Assembly: GCA_905188195.1 (NCBI GenBank)
Contig: CAJJKY010000007.1
Location: forward strand, 1 to 64,000
DNA length: 64,000 nucleotides
Direction of reading: 5' to 3'
Origin: Streptococcus parasanguinis
GTDB taxonomy: Bacteria; Bacillota; Bacilli; Lactobacillales; Streptococcaceae
Shown: positions 16,405-24,419 of the stretch, one piece after another
How the letters are laid out: each line of letters starts with the position of its first letter
Position numbering within the stretch: the first letter of the stretch is position 1
Program-made: the position numbers and the translations under genes
Notes under the pieces: model-generated
The model's database searches: none
Seen by the model: the letters and a program-made list of their open reading frames with translations, nothing else
Told to the model about the DNA's origin: nothing

Positions 16405-16634
16405 CTCGTGTTTAGTTAGTTCGATAATTGAACACGAGCTAAAAGCTGTGAGAAAAAGAGTAACTTCCTTTGTATCTGACGATACGGCAGAAAGTTTCCT
16501 ATTTTCTCACAGCTTTTAAGGCTCTTTGTATCTTAGAAAGGATTTGAACCCGTCCTGTAATCCTCGGAAAATAGATAGCTCTCCTTGGAGCTTAGCTCCA
16601 TCATCGTGCTCCTAATTTTCTATCGGATTACGGG
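16405..16634. repeat. Three tandem hairpins between rsfS and the methyltransferase gene
   Basis: The gap of more than 300 bases after rsfS is mostly folded DNA. Hairpin 1 pairs ctcgtgtt (16405) with aacacgag (16431-16438). Hairpin 2 is a 17-bp perfect stem whose arms are 16440-16456 and 16502-16518, with a smaller hairpin (gtatc/gatac) inside. Hairpin 3 pairs cctgtaatcc (16554-16563) with ggattacggg (16625-16634), contains gaaaat/attttc, and has a ggagc/gctcc tip at 16587-16599. It ends about 20 bases before the next start codon. Not recognised. Confidence 0.55.
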
Positions 16635-16653
16635 CGGACTTGGTATCATGAAT

Positions 16654-17394
16654 ATGGCGACTTATGAAACGTTTGCGGCGGTCTACGATGCGGTCATGGA
16701 TGATAGTCTGTATGACTTATGGACGGATTTTTCCCTCCGCCATCTCCCAAAGACAAAAGATAAGAAAAAATTACTGGAATTGGCTTGTGGGACAGGGATT
16801 CAGTCTGTTCGCTTTTCCCAAGCTGGTTTTGATGTGACAGGGTTAGACCTGAGTGCGGACATGCTGAAAATTGCTGAAAAAAGAGCTGCTTCAGCCAAGC
16901 AGAAGATTGATTTTATCGAGGGCAATATGCTGGACCTGTCGCAAGCAGGCACTTATGATTTCGTGACCTGCTACTCCGATTCTATCTGCTATATGCAGGA
17001 CGAGGTGGACGTAGGGGATGTCTTCAAAGAAGTCTACAATGCCCTTAATGAAGATGGGGTTTTTATCTTTGATGTCCACTCAACCTACCAGACGGATGAG
17101 GTGTTTCCAGGCTATTCTTACCACGAAAATGCAGAAGACTTTGCCATGCTCTGGGATACCTATGAGGATGCAGCCCCTCACTCGATCGTCCATGAGCTGA
17201 CCTTCTTTGTGCAAGAAGAAGATGGTTCCTTTAGTCGGCACGATGAAGTTCATGAGGAACGCACTTATGAAGTTTTAACCTATGACATCTTATTGGAGCA
17301 GGCTGGCTTTAAATCTTTCAAATTGTACGCAGACTTTGAAGATAAGGAGCCGACAAAGACCAGCAAACGATGGTTTTTTGTAGCACAGAAGTAG
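16654..17394 (+). CDS. Class I SAM-dependent methyltransferase
   Basis: A 246-residue Rossmann methyltransferase. The SAM motif is LLELACGTGIQSVRF, followed by VTGLDLSADMLKIAEKRA and DFVTCYSDSICYM; the substrate domain is not diagnostic. Two ATGs are possible, 16648 (MNMATYETF) and 16654 (MATYETF); I favour 16654 because homology begins there. Neither has a good ribosome site, and a TATCAT -10-like box at 16644-16649 lies right at the start. It is followed six bases later by tmcAL. Confidence 0.85.
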   Translation: MATYETFAAVYDAVMDDSLYDLWTDFSLRHLPKTKDKKKLLELACGTGIQSVRFSQAGFDVTGLDLSADMLKIAEKRAASAKQKIDFIEGNMLDLSQAGTYDFVTCYSDSICYMQDEVDVGDVFKEVYNALNEDGVFIFDVHSTYQTDEVFPGYSYHENAEDFAMLWDTYEDAAPHSIVHELTFFVQEEDGSFSRHDEVHEERTYEVLTYDILLEQAGFKSFKLYADFEDKEPTKTSKRWFFVAQK

Positions 17395-17400
17395 GCCAGC

Positions 17401-18498
17401 ATGACAGTTACAGGTATTATTGCAGAATTTAATCCCTTTCACAATGGTCACAAGTACCTGCTTAAACAGGCAGAAGGGCTGAAGATTGTGACCATGTCTG
17501 GGAATTTTGTTCAACGTGGGGAGCCTGCCATTGTAGACAAGTGGACACGGGCCCAGATGGCTTTGAAAAATGGAGCGGACCTGGTGGTTGAGCTCCCCTT
17601 TCTCGTGGCTGTTCAGTCGGCTGATCATTTTGCTAAGGGAGCGGTAGAAATCTTGTCCCGTCTAGGAATCGACCAATTGACTTTTGGGACAGAAGAGGTC
17701 TCAGATTACCAAGCGATTGCGACTGTTTATTCGGAGAAAGAAGCGGAAATGGAAGCTTTCCTGCGAAGTCTTTCAGGCGATTTATCCTATCCACAGAAAA
17801 CGCAAAAAATGTGGGAAACCTTTGCTGGAGTGGAGTTCACAGGGGATACTCCCAATCATATTCTAGGGCTGGCTTATGCCAAGGCTTGTGCTGGGAAGGG
17901 GATTGTGCTTAAGCCCGTCCAGCGCCAGGGTGCGGGCTACCATTCAGAAGAAAAAGAGGTGGCCTATGCTTCTGCGACTAGTCTACGCCTACACAAGGAA
18001 GACCAGGACTTTGTCGCTAGATTCATGCCCAATAGCCAACTCTTTCAGTCGGCTCCACAGGTATCTTGGGAGGATTATGACCAACTGCTTCGTTATCAAA
18101 TCCTAACCCATCCGGATCTGACACAGATTTTTCAGGTCAATGAAGAACTGGCCCATCGGATAAAGGATGCGGTTCGAAGTGCTAGCTCTGTGGAAGACCT
18201 GGTGGAGAAAGTCGCAACCAAGCGCTATACCAAGGCGCGTGTGCGCCGCATCTTGACCTACATCTTGGTAGGGGCGATGGATCAAGCTCTTCCCGATGCC
18301 ATTCATGTCTTAGGTTTTTCCGCAAAGGGACAAGCTCATCTCAAAGGTTTGAAAAAATCAGTAGAAATCGTGACCCGAATCGGTAAGGAACCTTGGGATG
18401 CTTTGACCCAGCAAGCCGATCAGGTGTATCAGCTAGGTAATCCCCAATTGCGAGAGCAGATCTGGGGTCGAGTGCCAGTGAGAGTGGAAGATCAATAA
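17401..18498 (+). CDS. tmcAL: tRNA(Met) cytidine acetate ligase
   Basis: TmcAL activates acetate with ATP and makes N4-acetylcytidine at the wobble base of elongator tRNA-Met. The 365-residue protein starts with the nucleotidyltransferase motif GIIAEFNPFHNGH, followed by MSGNFVQRGEPAI. The C-terminal region RRILTYILVG and KSVEIVTRIGKEPWD is typical of the YlbM family. It is probably co-transcribed with the preceding methyltransferase. Confidence 0.93.
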   Translation: MTVTGIIAEFNPFHNGHKYLLKQAEGLKIVTMSGNFVQRGEPAIVDKWTRAQMALKNGADLVVELPFLVAVQSADHFAKGAVEILSRLGIDQLTFGTEEVSDYQAIATVYSEKEAEMEAFLRSLSGDLSYPQKTQKMWETFAGVEFTGDTPNHILGLAYAKACAGKGIVLKPVQRQGAGYHSEEKEVAYASATSLRLHKEDQDFVARFMPNSQLFQSAPQVSWEDYDQLLRYQILTHPDLTQIFQVNEELAHRIKDAVRSASSVEDLVEKVATKRYTKARVRRILTYILVGAMDQALPDAIHVLGFSAKGQAHLKGLKKSVEIVTRIGKEPWDALTQQADQVYQLGNPQLREQIWGRVPVRVEDQ

Positions 18499-18617
18499 AG
18501 GGTGAATAGCCGAACAACTCCAATTGAAGGATACGCAAAAAACTCTTCCAAGTCTTGTGATTTGTGATATAATATAAAAGATTGAAAATAATTTGAAAAA
18601 ATTTAAGGAGAATCCTC

Positions 18618-19334
18618 ATGGGACGTAAATGGGCCAATATTGTTGCCAAGAAAACTGCCAAAGATGGTGCTAACTCAAAAGTGTATGCTAAATTTGGTGT
18701 GGAGATCTATGTAGCTGCTAAAAAGGGTGAACCAGATCCAGAACTAAATACTGCTTTGAGATTCGTTATTGACCGTGCGAAACAAGCGCAAGTGCCAAAA
18801 CACGTAATTGATAAAGCGATCGATAAGGCAAAAGGAAACACTGACGAAACCTTTACAGAAGGACGTTACGAAGGATTTGGACCAAATGGTTCGATGTTGA
18901 TCGTTGATACTTTGACTTCAAACGTTAACCGTACAGCTGCCAATGTCCGTGCTGCTTTTGGTAAAAACGGTGGGAACATGGGAGCTTCAGGTTCTGTATC
19001 TTACCTCTTTGACAACAAGGGAGTTATCGTCTTTGCTGGTGATGATGCGGATGCGATCTTTGAACTTTTGCTTGAAGCAGATGTTGATGTAGATGATGTC
19101 GAAGCAGAAGAAGGAACGATCACAGTCTACACTGCTCCAACTGATCTTCACAAAGCGATCGTTGCTTTGCGTGAATCAGGTGTCGAAGAATTCCAAGTAA
19201 CAGAATTGGAAATGATTCCTCAATCAGAAGTTGAGTTATCAGGTGAAGATTTGGAAACATTTGAAAAACTTTACAGCGTTCTTGAAGATGACGAGGACGT
19301 ACAAAAAATCTACACAAACGTAGATGGATTCTAA
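18618..19334 (+). CDS. yebC: YebC/PmpR family protein (TACO1)
   Basis: A 238-residue YebC-family protein beginning MGRKWANIVAKKTAKDGANSK. It has the signature GRYEGFGPNG and ASGSVSYLFDNKGVI. The family includes DNA-binding regulators and, in recent work, ribosome-associated factors that help translate proline-rich stretches. It has its own extended -10 promoter (TGA-TATAAT, hexamer 18568-18573) and AAGGAG ribosome site, and ends at a shared terminator. Confidence 0.93.
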   Translation: MGRKWANIVAKKTAKDGANSKVYAKFGVEIYVAAKKGEPDPELNTALRFVIDRAKQAQVPKHVIDKAIDKAKGNTDETFTEGRYEGFGPNGSMLIVDTLTSNVNRTAANVRAAFGKNGGNMGASGSVSYLFDNKGVIVFAGDDADAIFELLLEADVDVDDVEAEEGTITVYTAPTDLHKAIVALRESGVEEFQVTELEMIPQSEVELSGEDLETFEKLYSVLEDDEDVQKIYTNVDGF

Positions 19335-19370
19335 TCACTCATAAGAACTGTAGTGAATCCCATAAATTAA

Positions 19371-19408
19371 GAAAAAGGATAGCTTCTTAGATCAAGCTAT
19401 CCTTTTTC
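19371..19408. terminator. Bidirectional terminator between yebC and the umuC cassette
   Basis: A perfect 15-bp stem (gaaaaaggatagctt with its complement, 8-base loop) with T runs on both strands, lying between two convergent units. It overlaps the last codons of the leftward DUF5960 gene. Confidence 0.9.
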
Positions 19409-19713
19409 TCTGTTTGATGAGGAACTATCTTTTGTAAGTGATGTCCTGTATAAGCGTAAATACGGGTCAGTGGTGATTGGGAGAGTGTGGAAACCTTAAA
19501 ATAGAAATAATGGTCTCGATGATCCCGACTTTTGGTGTGGTGAAGACGAAAGTAGTTTCGCTGGCCTGCTGCCATAGAGTGGAGAATATCGTCTTCTAAA
19601 AAGACGAGAGGCGTAGAAGTAGCGGCCCACTTGTAAAAGTCCATCTCAAATTGGTGGTAATTCTCCGAAAAATAATCAAATTGTAATTCGTGTTTAGTCT
19701 GAATAGGTTTCAT
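19387..19713 (-). CDS. DUF5960 family protein of the SOS cassette
   Basis: A 108-residue basic protein starting MKPIQTKHELQFDYF, matching the streptococcal DUF5960 family. The start at 19713 has GAGGAAA upstream; the open frame extends 7 codons further. It overlaps the previous gene by 20 bases, so it is the last gene of the four-gene cassette. Function unknown; in other streptococci an orf of this kind accompanies umuC. Confidence 0.75.
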   Translation of the reverse strand: MKPIQTKHELQFDYFSENYHQFEMDFYKWAATSTPLVFLEDDILHSMAAGQRNYFRLHHTKSRDHRDHYFYFKVSTLSQSPLTRIYAYTGHHLQKIVPHQTEKKDSLI

Positions 19714-20065
19714 AGGCTGTTTCCTCAGATTCAATAAAAATGATAGAGTCTACGAGGAGACGGTGGTAGTGGCCATCGCTTTTGAGAAGAGCCTCAGAAG
19801 CAGATAAGGTGTGAATCGAACCTGTGTAGGTTGCAAATTGATTCCCCTCTAGAGTTGTGATCGAGATCGTCGTTTGTTGTTGAAAGGCCTGCTCCAGGAG
19901 CCGGATCTGTTCAGCAAGTGGAAGAACCGTGAGCTGACTGCGGTCAATTTCTTTTGTATGCAGGGCAGTTGTGTGCTCGGATAAAAAGAAGCCAGCCCAT
20001 TTGGCCATACCACGATCTTGAAATTCGCGGGCGGATTGATAAGGGAGATAAGAACGGTCGATCAT
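19694..20065 (-). CDS. Small YolD-like protein of the SOS cassette
   Basis: A 123-residue protein beginning MIDRSYLPYQSAREFQDRGMAKWAGFFLSEH, the opening typical of YolD-like proteins that follow Y-family polymerase genes in Firmicutes. The rest contains RLLEQAFQQQTTISITTLEGN. It overlaps the umuC stop by four bases (ATGA) and the next gene start by 20 bases. A role in controlling the polymerase is inferred from context only. Confidence 0.75.
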   Translation of the reverse strand: MIDRSYLPYQSAREFQDRGMAKWAGFFLSEHTTALHTKEIDRSQLTVLPLAEQIRLLEQAFQQQTTISITTLEGNQFATYTGSIHTLSASEALLKSDGHYHRLLVDSIIFIESEETAYETYSD

Positions 20066-21474
20066 GTTAATCCATCTAAGCCTCCTGCGGAATGTCCGCC
20101 TGTTAGTTTACTGCGTGCAATGGCGCGTGAGTTTTCTAGTAATGAGGAGCCTTTCTGAAGAGAGGTAAAGCCAAATTGGTCCCGAATGCGGTCAATGGTC
20201 TGCTGGAGTTTCTCCTCTTTTTCCAAGGCTGCTGGATCGTCAAAGAGAGAAAAGAGTTGAAGAGACTCCTCGACAAGTTCTCCATAAAAAACACCAATCT
20301 GCCGAATGGCGCCACCTTCGTACTTGGAGCGAAAGAGCCGCAGAACCGTATCGGATAAAATCTTGGTGGATTGGGTAGGCTCAATCTTTTGTTGGCAGTG
20401 AATGGACGGAAGCCCCTCGATTTTGGAGTAGGAGGCATGAATGGAGACCAGTTGCGTCTTCTTTTTTTTCCGTCGCAAGCGAATAGCCACCTGTTCAGCC
20501 ATCTCCCGAAACACCAGTTCAATATCGGCTTGTAGATGGTAGTCATAGGGCAAGATTTGAGAATTACCAATACCTCGTGACTTCGGACGATAAGGCTTGT
20601 GGACATTGCTTTCATCAATGCCATGAGCATGGAACCAAAGTTGAAGGCCCATGACTCCGAATTCTTTCTTTAAGAGATCTGGGTGAGCCTGGGCCAGTTC
20701 AGCAATCGACGAGATCCCGATCTTTTGCAATCGCTTTTCAGTACGACGTCCAATGCCCCAAAAATCAGTGAGCTGGGGCAGTTTCCAGACCTTACTTTCT
20801 ACATCTTCATAAGACCAATTGGAGCGCATATTTCGGCAATACTTGGCTTCATTGTCCAAGGCTAGCTTGGCAAGAAGGGGATTGGCATTGCTGAGGCCGA
20901 TGGTAGAGTAGATTCCAGTTTCCTGCCAGATCCTTTTTTGGATTCTAGCAGAAAGGAGATCCAGTTTTTCCTTTCGAGAGAGGGAGGGATCTGGAATAAA
21001 ATAATTTAAGGAAGAGGTCAGATCGATAAAGCCTTCGTCAATCGAGTAAGGGAAAATATCATCTGGTGCCGCAAATTCCTGAAAGACTTTTTGAATCTCC
21101 ATATTGACCTGAATGTAGGCATTCATCCGTGGAGGCACAATCAGGGTCCTCTTGGCCCAGGATTCAATGGATGCAATAAATGCTGGATCTGTTGGCAATC
21201 CTTGTTTTTTAGCGACGTAGCTATTAAATTTTCTGGTTTTGAGGTCAAAAGGTAGGTCGTAGCTACGGCTGACATTTTTCTTGCCGAAGACTTGTTTGAA
21301 AACGGGAGAGCTCGCCAAAATCAGGCCAGCAGAATTGTCGCTTCGACTCATGACGCAAAGGGAAGTGGTCAAGGGATTGAGCCCCAGACGGACACATTCA
21401 CAGCTAGCATAAAAACTTTTCATATCCACAAAAGCAATATCAGAATGAGGCTCACGTGAATAATCAAATAGCAT
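20062..21474 (-). CDS. umuC: Y-family DNA polymerase, UmuC/UvrX type
   Basis: A 470-residue translesion polymerase. The palm motif FVDMKSFYASCE provides the first metal Asp, and PYSIDEGFIDLT provides the Asp-Glu pair. A thumb with helix-hairpin-helix motifs (FWGIGRRTEKRLQKIGI) and a little-finger domain follow. It begins two bases after the repressor gene stop. The gene is in a damage-inducible cassette, so it likely carries out SOS mutagenesis in a genus that lacks LexA. Confidence 0.93.
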   Translation of the reverse strand: MLFDYSREPHSDIAFVDMKSFYASCECVRLGLNPLTTSLCVMSRSDNSAGLILASSPVFKQVFGKKNVSRSYDLPFDLKTRKFNSYVAKKQGLPTDPAFIASIESWAKRTLIVPPRMNAYIQVNMEIQKVFQEFAAPDDIFPYSIDEGFIDLTSSLNYFIPDPSLSRKEKLDLLSARIQKRIWQETGIYSTIGLSNANPLLAKLALDNEAKYCRNMRSNWSYEDVESKVWKLPQLTDFWGIGRRTEKRLQKIGISSIAELAQAHPDLLKKEFGVMGLQLWFHAHGIDESNVHKPYRPKSRGIGNSQILPYDYHLQADIELVFREMAEQVAIRLRRKKKKTQLVSIHASYSKIEGLPSIHCQQKIEPTQSTKILSDTVLRLFRSKYEGGAIRQIGVFYGELVEESLQLFSLFDDPAALEKEEKLQQTIDRIRDQFGFTSLQKGSSLLENSRAIARSKLTGGHSAGGLDGLT

Positions 21475-21476
21475 AT

Positions 21477-22154
21477 TTAAACCTCGAGTGGGAGAAAATG
21501 CCCGACCACAATGCCGACGATTTTGGGCTCGTCTTCATAGGGAGCAAATAAATCATCGTAGTCAGGGTTGATGGATTCTAAGCGCAAGCCTTCAGCCTCC
21601 CGATAGACTTTCTTGATATAGGTCTTTCCATTCCAGATGAGGGCGTAGACAGCCCCATCATAGTCAAAGCCAGTCTGCTTCATGAGGGCAACAGAGCCGT
21701 TGGGATAGAGAGGTTCCATCGAATCACCTGATACCCAAGAAGCGAAATCGTGCTGGATCTCTTGGTCAAAATAGACAGTTTCATAGTCCGTTTCGTTGTC
21801 ATAAAAGGTGTGTCCTAAACCGGCTGCCAACTCAATCGAAAGAACCTTATAAGCAGTCAAGGAAACAACTTTTTGCTGCTGTTCAAATAACTGGCTGGCC
21901 AACTGGTCGACTTTCTTTTGATGAGGTGGGGTTAATAAAGGGTAGGTGTAGAGTGCGGAGTCTTTGTTAATAAAGTAGTCCTCTTTAACGGAGAGGCGCT
22001 TGGCCAACCTCCTGAGATTTTTTTCGTGTGGCTCCGCTAAGCCATTCTCCCAACTGGAGTAAGTCTTGCGAGAAATCTTGAGATCCTCGTAGACATCTGC
22101 TTGGGTCAAGCCTTTTTCCAGGCGTCTTTCTTTTAGTTTTTTTGCATCAAACAT
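21477..22154 (-). CDS. hdiR: XRE-type repressor with S24 self-cleavage domain (HdiR-like)
   Basis: A 225-residue LexA-like regulator. The N-terminal HTH (about 4-60) reads LKERRLEKGLTQADVYEDLKISRKTYSSWENG. The C-terminal peptidase S24 domain has a likely Ala-Gly cleavage bond in IELAAGLGH, the catalytic Ser in SWVSGDSMEPLYP, and a Lys in YIKKVYR. I start at the ATG at 22154, which has AGGAGAAG; the longer frame lacks a ribosome site. By analogy with lactococcal HdiR it would repress its own operon until DNA damage triggers RecA-stimulated cleavage. Confidence 0.9.
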   Translation of the reverse strand: MFDAKKLKERRLEKGLTQADVYEDLKISRKTYSSWENGLAEPHEKNLRRLAKRLSVKEDYFINKDSALYTYPLLTPPHQKKVDQLASQLFEQQQKVVSLTAYKVLSIELAAGLGHTFYDNETDYETVYFDQEIQHDFASWVSGDSMEPLYPNGSVALMKQTGFDYDGAVYALIWNGKTYIKKVYREAEGLRLESINPDYDDLFAPYEDEPKIVGIVVGHFLPLEV

Positions 22155-22168
22155 GTCGCTTCTCCTAC

Positions 22169-22187
22169 GTAACGTTTTAAAGGTTAC
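22169..22187. promoter_or_regulatory. Operator-like dyad in the hdiR-umuC promoter
   Basis: The inverted repeat GTAAC-N9-GTTAC lies directly after the leftward promoter (-35 TTGCAA at 22220-22215, -10 TAAACT at 22197-22192, 17-bp spacer), covering the expected transcription start. It is the natural site for the S24 repressor to bind. Confidence 0.6.
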
Positions 22188-22191
22188 ATAT

Positions 22192-22220
22192 AGTTTATCA
22201 AAAATGAATCCTTTTTGCAA
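22192..22220 (-). promoter_or_regulatory. Promoter of the hdiR-umuC cassette
   Basis: On the minus strand TTGCAA, 17 bases, TAAACT. The start would fall near 22185, inside the GTAAC/GTTAC dyad, which fits repression by steric block. Confidence 0.55.
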
Positions 22221-22253
22221 GAGAAAAATTCAGTTGAAAACGAATGAAAAGAC

Positions 22254-22281
22254 TTGATTTTGATTGAAAAAAGAGTATAAT
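22254..22281 (+). promoter_or_regulatory. Promoter of asnA
   Basis: TTGATT at 22254-22259, 16-bp spacer, TATAAT at 22276-22281. The leader is about 25 bases with GAGGAA before the ATG. Confidence 0.65.
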
Positions 22282-22313
22282 CAATTCTAAAATGTCTATA
22301 AATGAGGAACTAT

Positions 22314-23306
22314 ATGAAAAAAAGTTTTATACACCAACAAAAAGAAATTTCGTTTGTTAAAACGACGTTTACACAATATTTAAAAGATAAATTGGACATC
22401 ATTGAGGTCCAAGGGCCAATTTTGAGCAAGGTCGGAGATGGGATGCAGGATAACCTTTCTGGGATTGAACATCCGGTATCTGTAAAGGTCCTTCAAATTC
22501 CAGATGAGACTTATGAAGTCGTGCATTCACTTGCAAAATGGAAACGCCATACCTTGGCCCGTTTTGGTTTTGGAGAAGGCGAAGGCCTCTTTGTCCATAT
22601 GAAGGCTCTTCGTCCAGATGAAGATTCACTAGACGCTATCCACTCCGTTTATGTGGATCAATGGGACTGGGAAAAAGTCATCCCAAATGGTCAACGCAAT
22701 ATCGCCTACCTTAAAGAAACGGTTGAAAAAATCTACAAGGCAATTCGTTTGACAGAACTAGCAGTAGAAGCGCGTTATGATATTGAGTCGGTTCTTCCAA
22801 AGCAAATTACCTTCATTCACACAGAAGAATTGGTGGAACGCTATCCAGACTTAACTCCAAAAGAGCGTGAAAATGCCATTGCCAAAGAATTCGGAGCTGT
22901 TTTCTTGATCGGGATTGGTGGAGAGCTTGCAGATGGCAAACCACACGATGGACGCGCACCTGACTACGATGACTGGACAACAGAATCTGAAATTGGCTAC
23001 AAGGGATTGAATGGTGATATCCTTGTATGGAATGATGTCCTAGGTTCAGCCTTTGAGTTGTCTTCAATGGGGATCCGTGTCGATGAGGATACCCTTCGTC
23101 GCCAAGTGGCAATTACAGGAGACCAAGATCGTCTTCAATTAGAGTGGCACAAGGCCTTGTTAAATGGTCTCTTCCCACTTACGATTGGTGGAGGGATCGG
23201 GCAATCTCGTTTGGCCATGTTCTTACTTCGTAAGAAACATATCGGTGAAGTCCAAACCAGTGTCTGGCCTCAATCTGTCCGCGATGAATATGAAAATATC
23301 CTATAA
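22314..23306 (+). CDS. asnA: Aspartate-ammonia ligase
   Basis: The enzyme makes asparagine from aspartate, ammonia and ATP. The 330-residue protein shows the class II synthetase-like core, with FVKTTFTQYLKDKLDIIEVQGPIL at the N-terminus (cited in part) and NGLFPLTIGGGIGQSRLAMFLLR as motif 3. I start at the ATG at 22314 with GAGGAA seven bases upstream; an in-frame ATG at 22302 lacks a site. It is a single gene in this window. Confidence 0.96.
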   Translation: MKKSFIHQQKEISFVKTTFTQYLKDKLDIIEVQGPILSKVGDGMQDNLSGIEHPVSVKVLQIPDETYEVVHSLAKWKRHTLARFGFGEGEGLFVHMKALRPDEDSLDAIHSVYVDQWDWEKVIPNGQRNIAYLKETVEKIYKAIRLTELAVEARYDIESVLPKQITFIHTEELVERYPDLTPKERENAIAKEFGAVFLIGIGGELADGKPHDGRAPDYDDWTTESEIGYKGLNGDILVWNDVLGSAFELSSMGIRVDEDTLRRQVAITGDQDRLQLEWHKALLNGLFPLTIGGGIGQSRLAMFLLRKKHIGEVQTSVWPQSVRDEYENIL

Positions 23307-23388
23307 GGATGAAAGAGTCGAGCAGAGTGCTCGGCTCTTTTAATTGTCGCTTGACCATATCAAATCGCAATTTTCTGATTTTTTTTGG

Positions 23389-23394
23389 TATAAT
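23389..23394 (+). promoter_or_regulatory. Extended -10 promoter of rsmD, probably leaderless
   Basis: TGG-TATAAT with only seven bases to the ATG at 23402. No consensus -35 at the usual distance and no Shine-Dalgarno in between. Confidence 0.6.
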
Positions 23395-23401
23395 GGTCCC
23401 T

Positions 23402-23941
23402 ATGAAAATAGTATCTGGAACCTATGGGGGACGTCCCCTCAAAACACTTGAAGGAAAAACAACCAGGCCGACTTCTGATAAGGTCAGAGGGGCCATGTTC
23501 AATATGATTGGCCCTTACTTTGATGGCGGAAGAGTGCTGGATCTCTATGCAGGAAGCGGTGGCCTCTCTATTGAGGCAGTCTCTCGAGGCATGTCAGAGG
23601 CGGTTCTAGTGGAAAGAGACCGCAGAGCGCAGGAAATCGTGGCAGCTAATATTGCTATGACCAAGGAAAAGGAACGGTTTCAACTGTTAAAAATGGAGGC
23701 CAAGCAAGCCTTGGGGCTTCTAACGGGCACCTTTGATCTGGTTTTCTTAGACCCGCCTTATGCCAAGGAAGAGATTGTCCGCGATATCGAAACCTTGTGC
23801 GAGCGCCATCTCTTATCAGAAGACATCATGATTGTGTGCGAGACCGATAAACACGTGGAACTCCCTGAGGAAATCGGACAAGTAGGAATCTGGAAAGAAA
23901 AAATCTATGGAATTAGTAAGGTAACGGTATATGTCAGATAG
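23402..23941 (+). CDS. rsmD: 16S rRNA (guanine(966)-N2)-methyltransferase
   Basis: A 179-residue SAM-dependent enzyme that methylates G966 of 16S rRNA. MKIVSGTYGGRPLKTLEG is the standard start, GRVLDLYAGSGGLSIEAVSRG the SAM site, and LVFLDPPYAKEE the N-methyltransferase DPPY motif. The open frame extends upstream of the promoter and is not used; an ATG at 23393 lies inside the -10 box. It overlaps coaD by 11 bases. Confidence 0.96.
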   Translation: MKIVSGTYGGRPLKTLEGKTTRPTSDKVRGAMFNMIGPYFDGGRVLDLYAGSGGLSIEAVSRGMSEAVLVERDRRAQEIVAANIAMTKEKERFQLLKMEAKQALGLLTGTFDLVFLDPPYAKEEIVRDIETLCERHLLSEDIMIVCETDKHVELPEEIGQVGIWKEKIYGISKVTVYVR

Positions 23942-24419
23942 AAGTGGATTGTTTACAGGATCGTTTGATCCGATTACCATTGGGCATGTGCAATTGATCG
24001 AGCGAGCTAGTCGCTTGTTTGACCGTGTCTATGTTGGAATTTTTTATAATCCGGAAAAAGTCGGGCTTTTTTCCATTGAGCAGCGCGTGCGTATGGTAGA
24101 AGGGGCCTTGGCTCATTTGGAAAATGTTGAAATTGTGACGTCGACTCAAGAGTTGGCAGTGACTGTGGCGCGCCATCTTGGTGTAGTGACTTTGATCCGG
24201 GGCTTGCGCAATGCACAGGATCTAGTTTACGAAGCCAATATGGATTATTTTAACCACCAATTAGCGCCTGAAGTGGAGACGATTTATCTCTATGCTCAGC
24301 CTCCTTATCAGGCTATTAGTTCCACCCGTATTCGAGAGTTGCTGGCTTTTCAGCAGGATATCTCACCGTATGTCCCAGAGAGTGTAATGGAGGAAATCAA
24401 AGATGACCCAAGTAAATAA
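23931..24419 (+). CDS. coaD: Phosphopantetheine adenylyltransferase
   Basis: The enzyme catalyses the fourth step of CoA synthesis, 4'-phosphopantetheine plus ATP to dephospho-CoA. Its 162 residues are the usual length. The T/HxGH nucleotidyltransferase motif is in TGSFDPITIGHVQLIERA, and ISSTRIREL is the second signature near the C-terminus. The gene overlaps rsmD upstream and the protease gene downstream. Confidence 0.97.
   Translation: MSDRSGLFTGSFDPITIGHVQLIERASRLFDRVYVGIFYNPEKVGLFSIEQRVRMVEGALAHLENVEIVTSTQELAVTVARHLGVVTLIRGLRNAQDLVYEANMDYFNHQLAPEVETIYLYAQPPYQAISSTRIRELLAFQQDISPYVPESVMEEIKDDPSK

Noticed and set aside
16585..16653. Upstream TTG extension of the methyltransferase gene
   Set aside because: It would translate through the third hairpin and adds residues with no family support.
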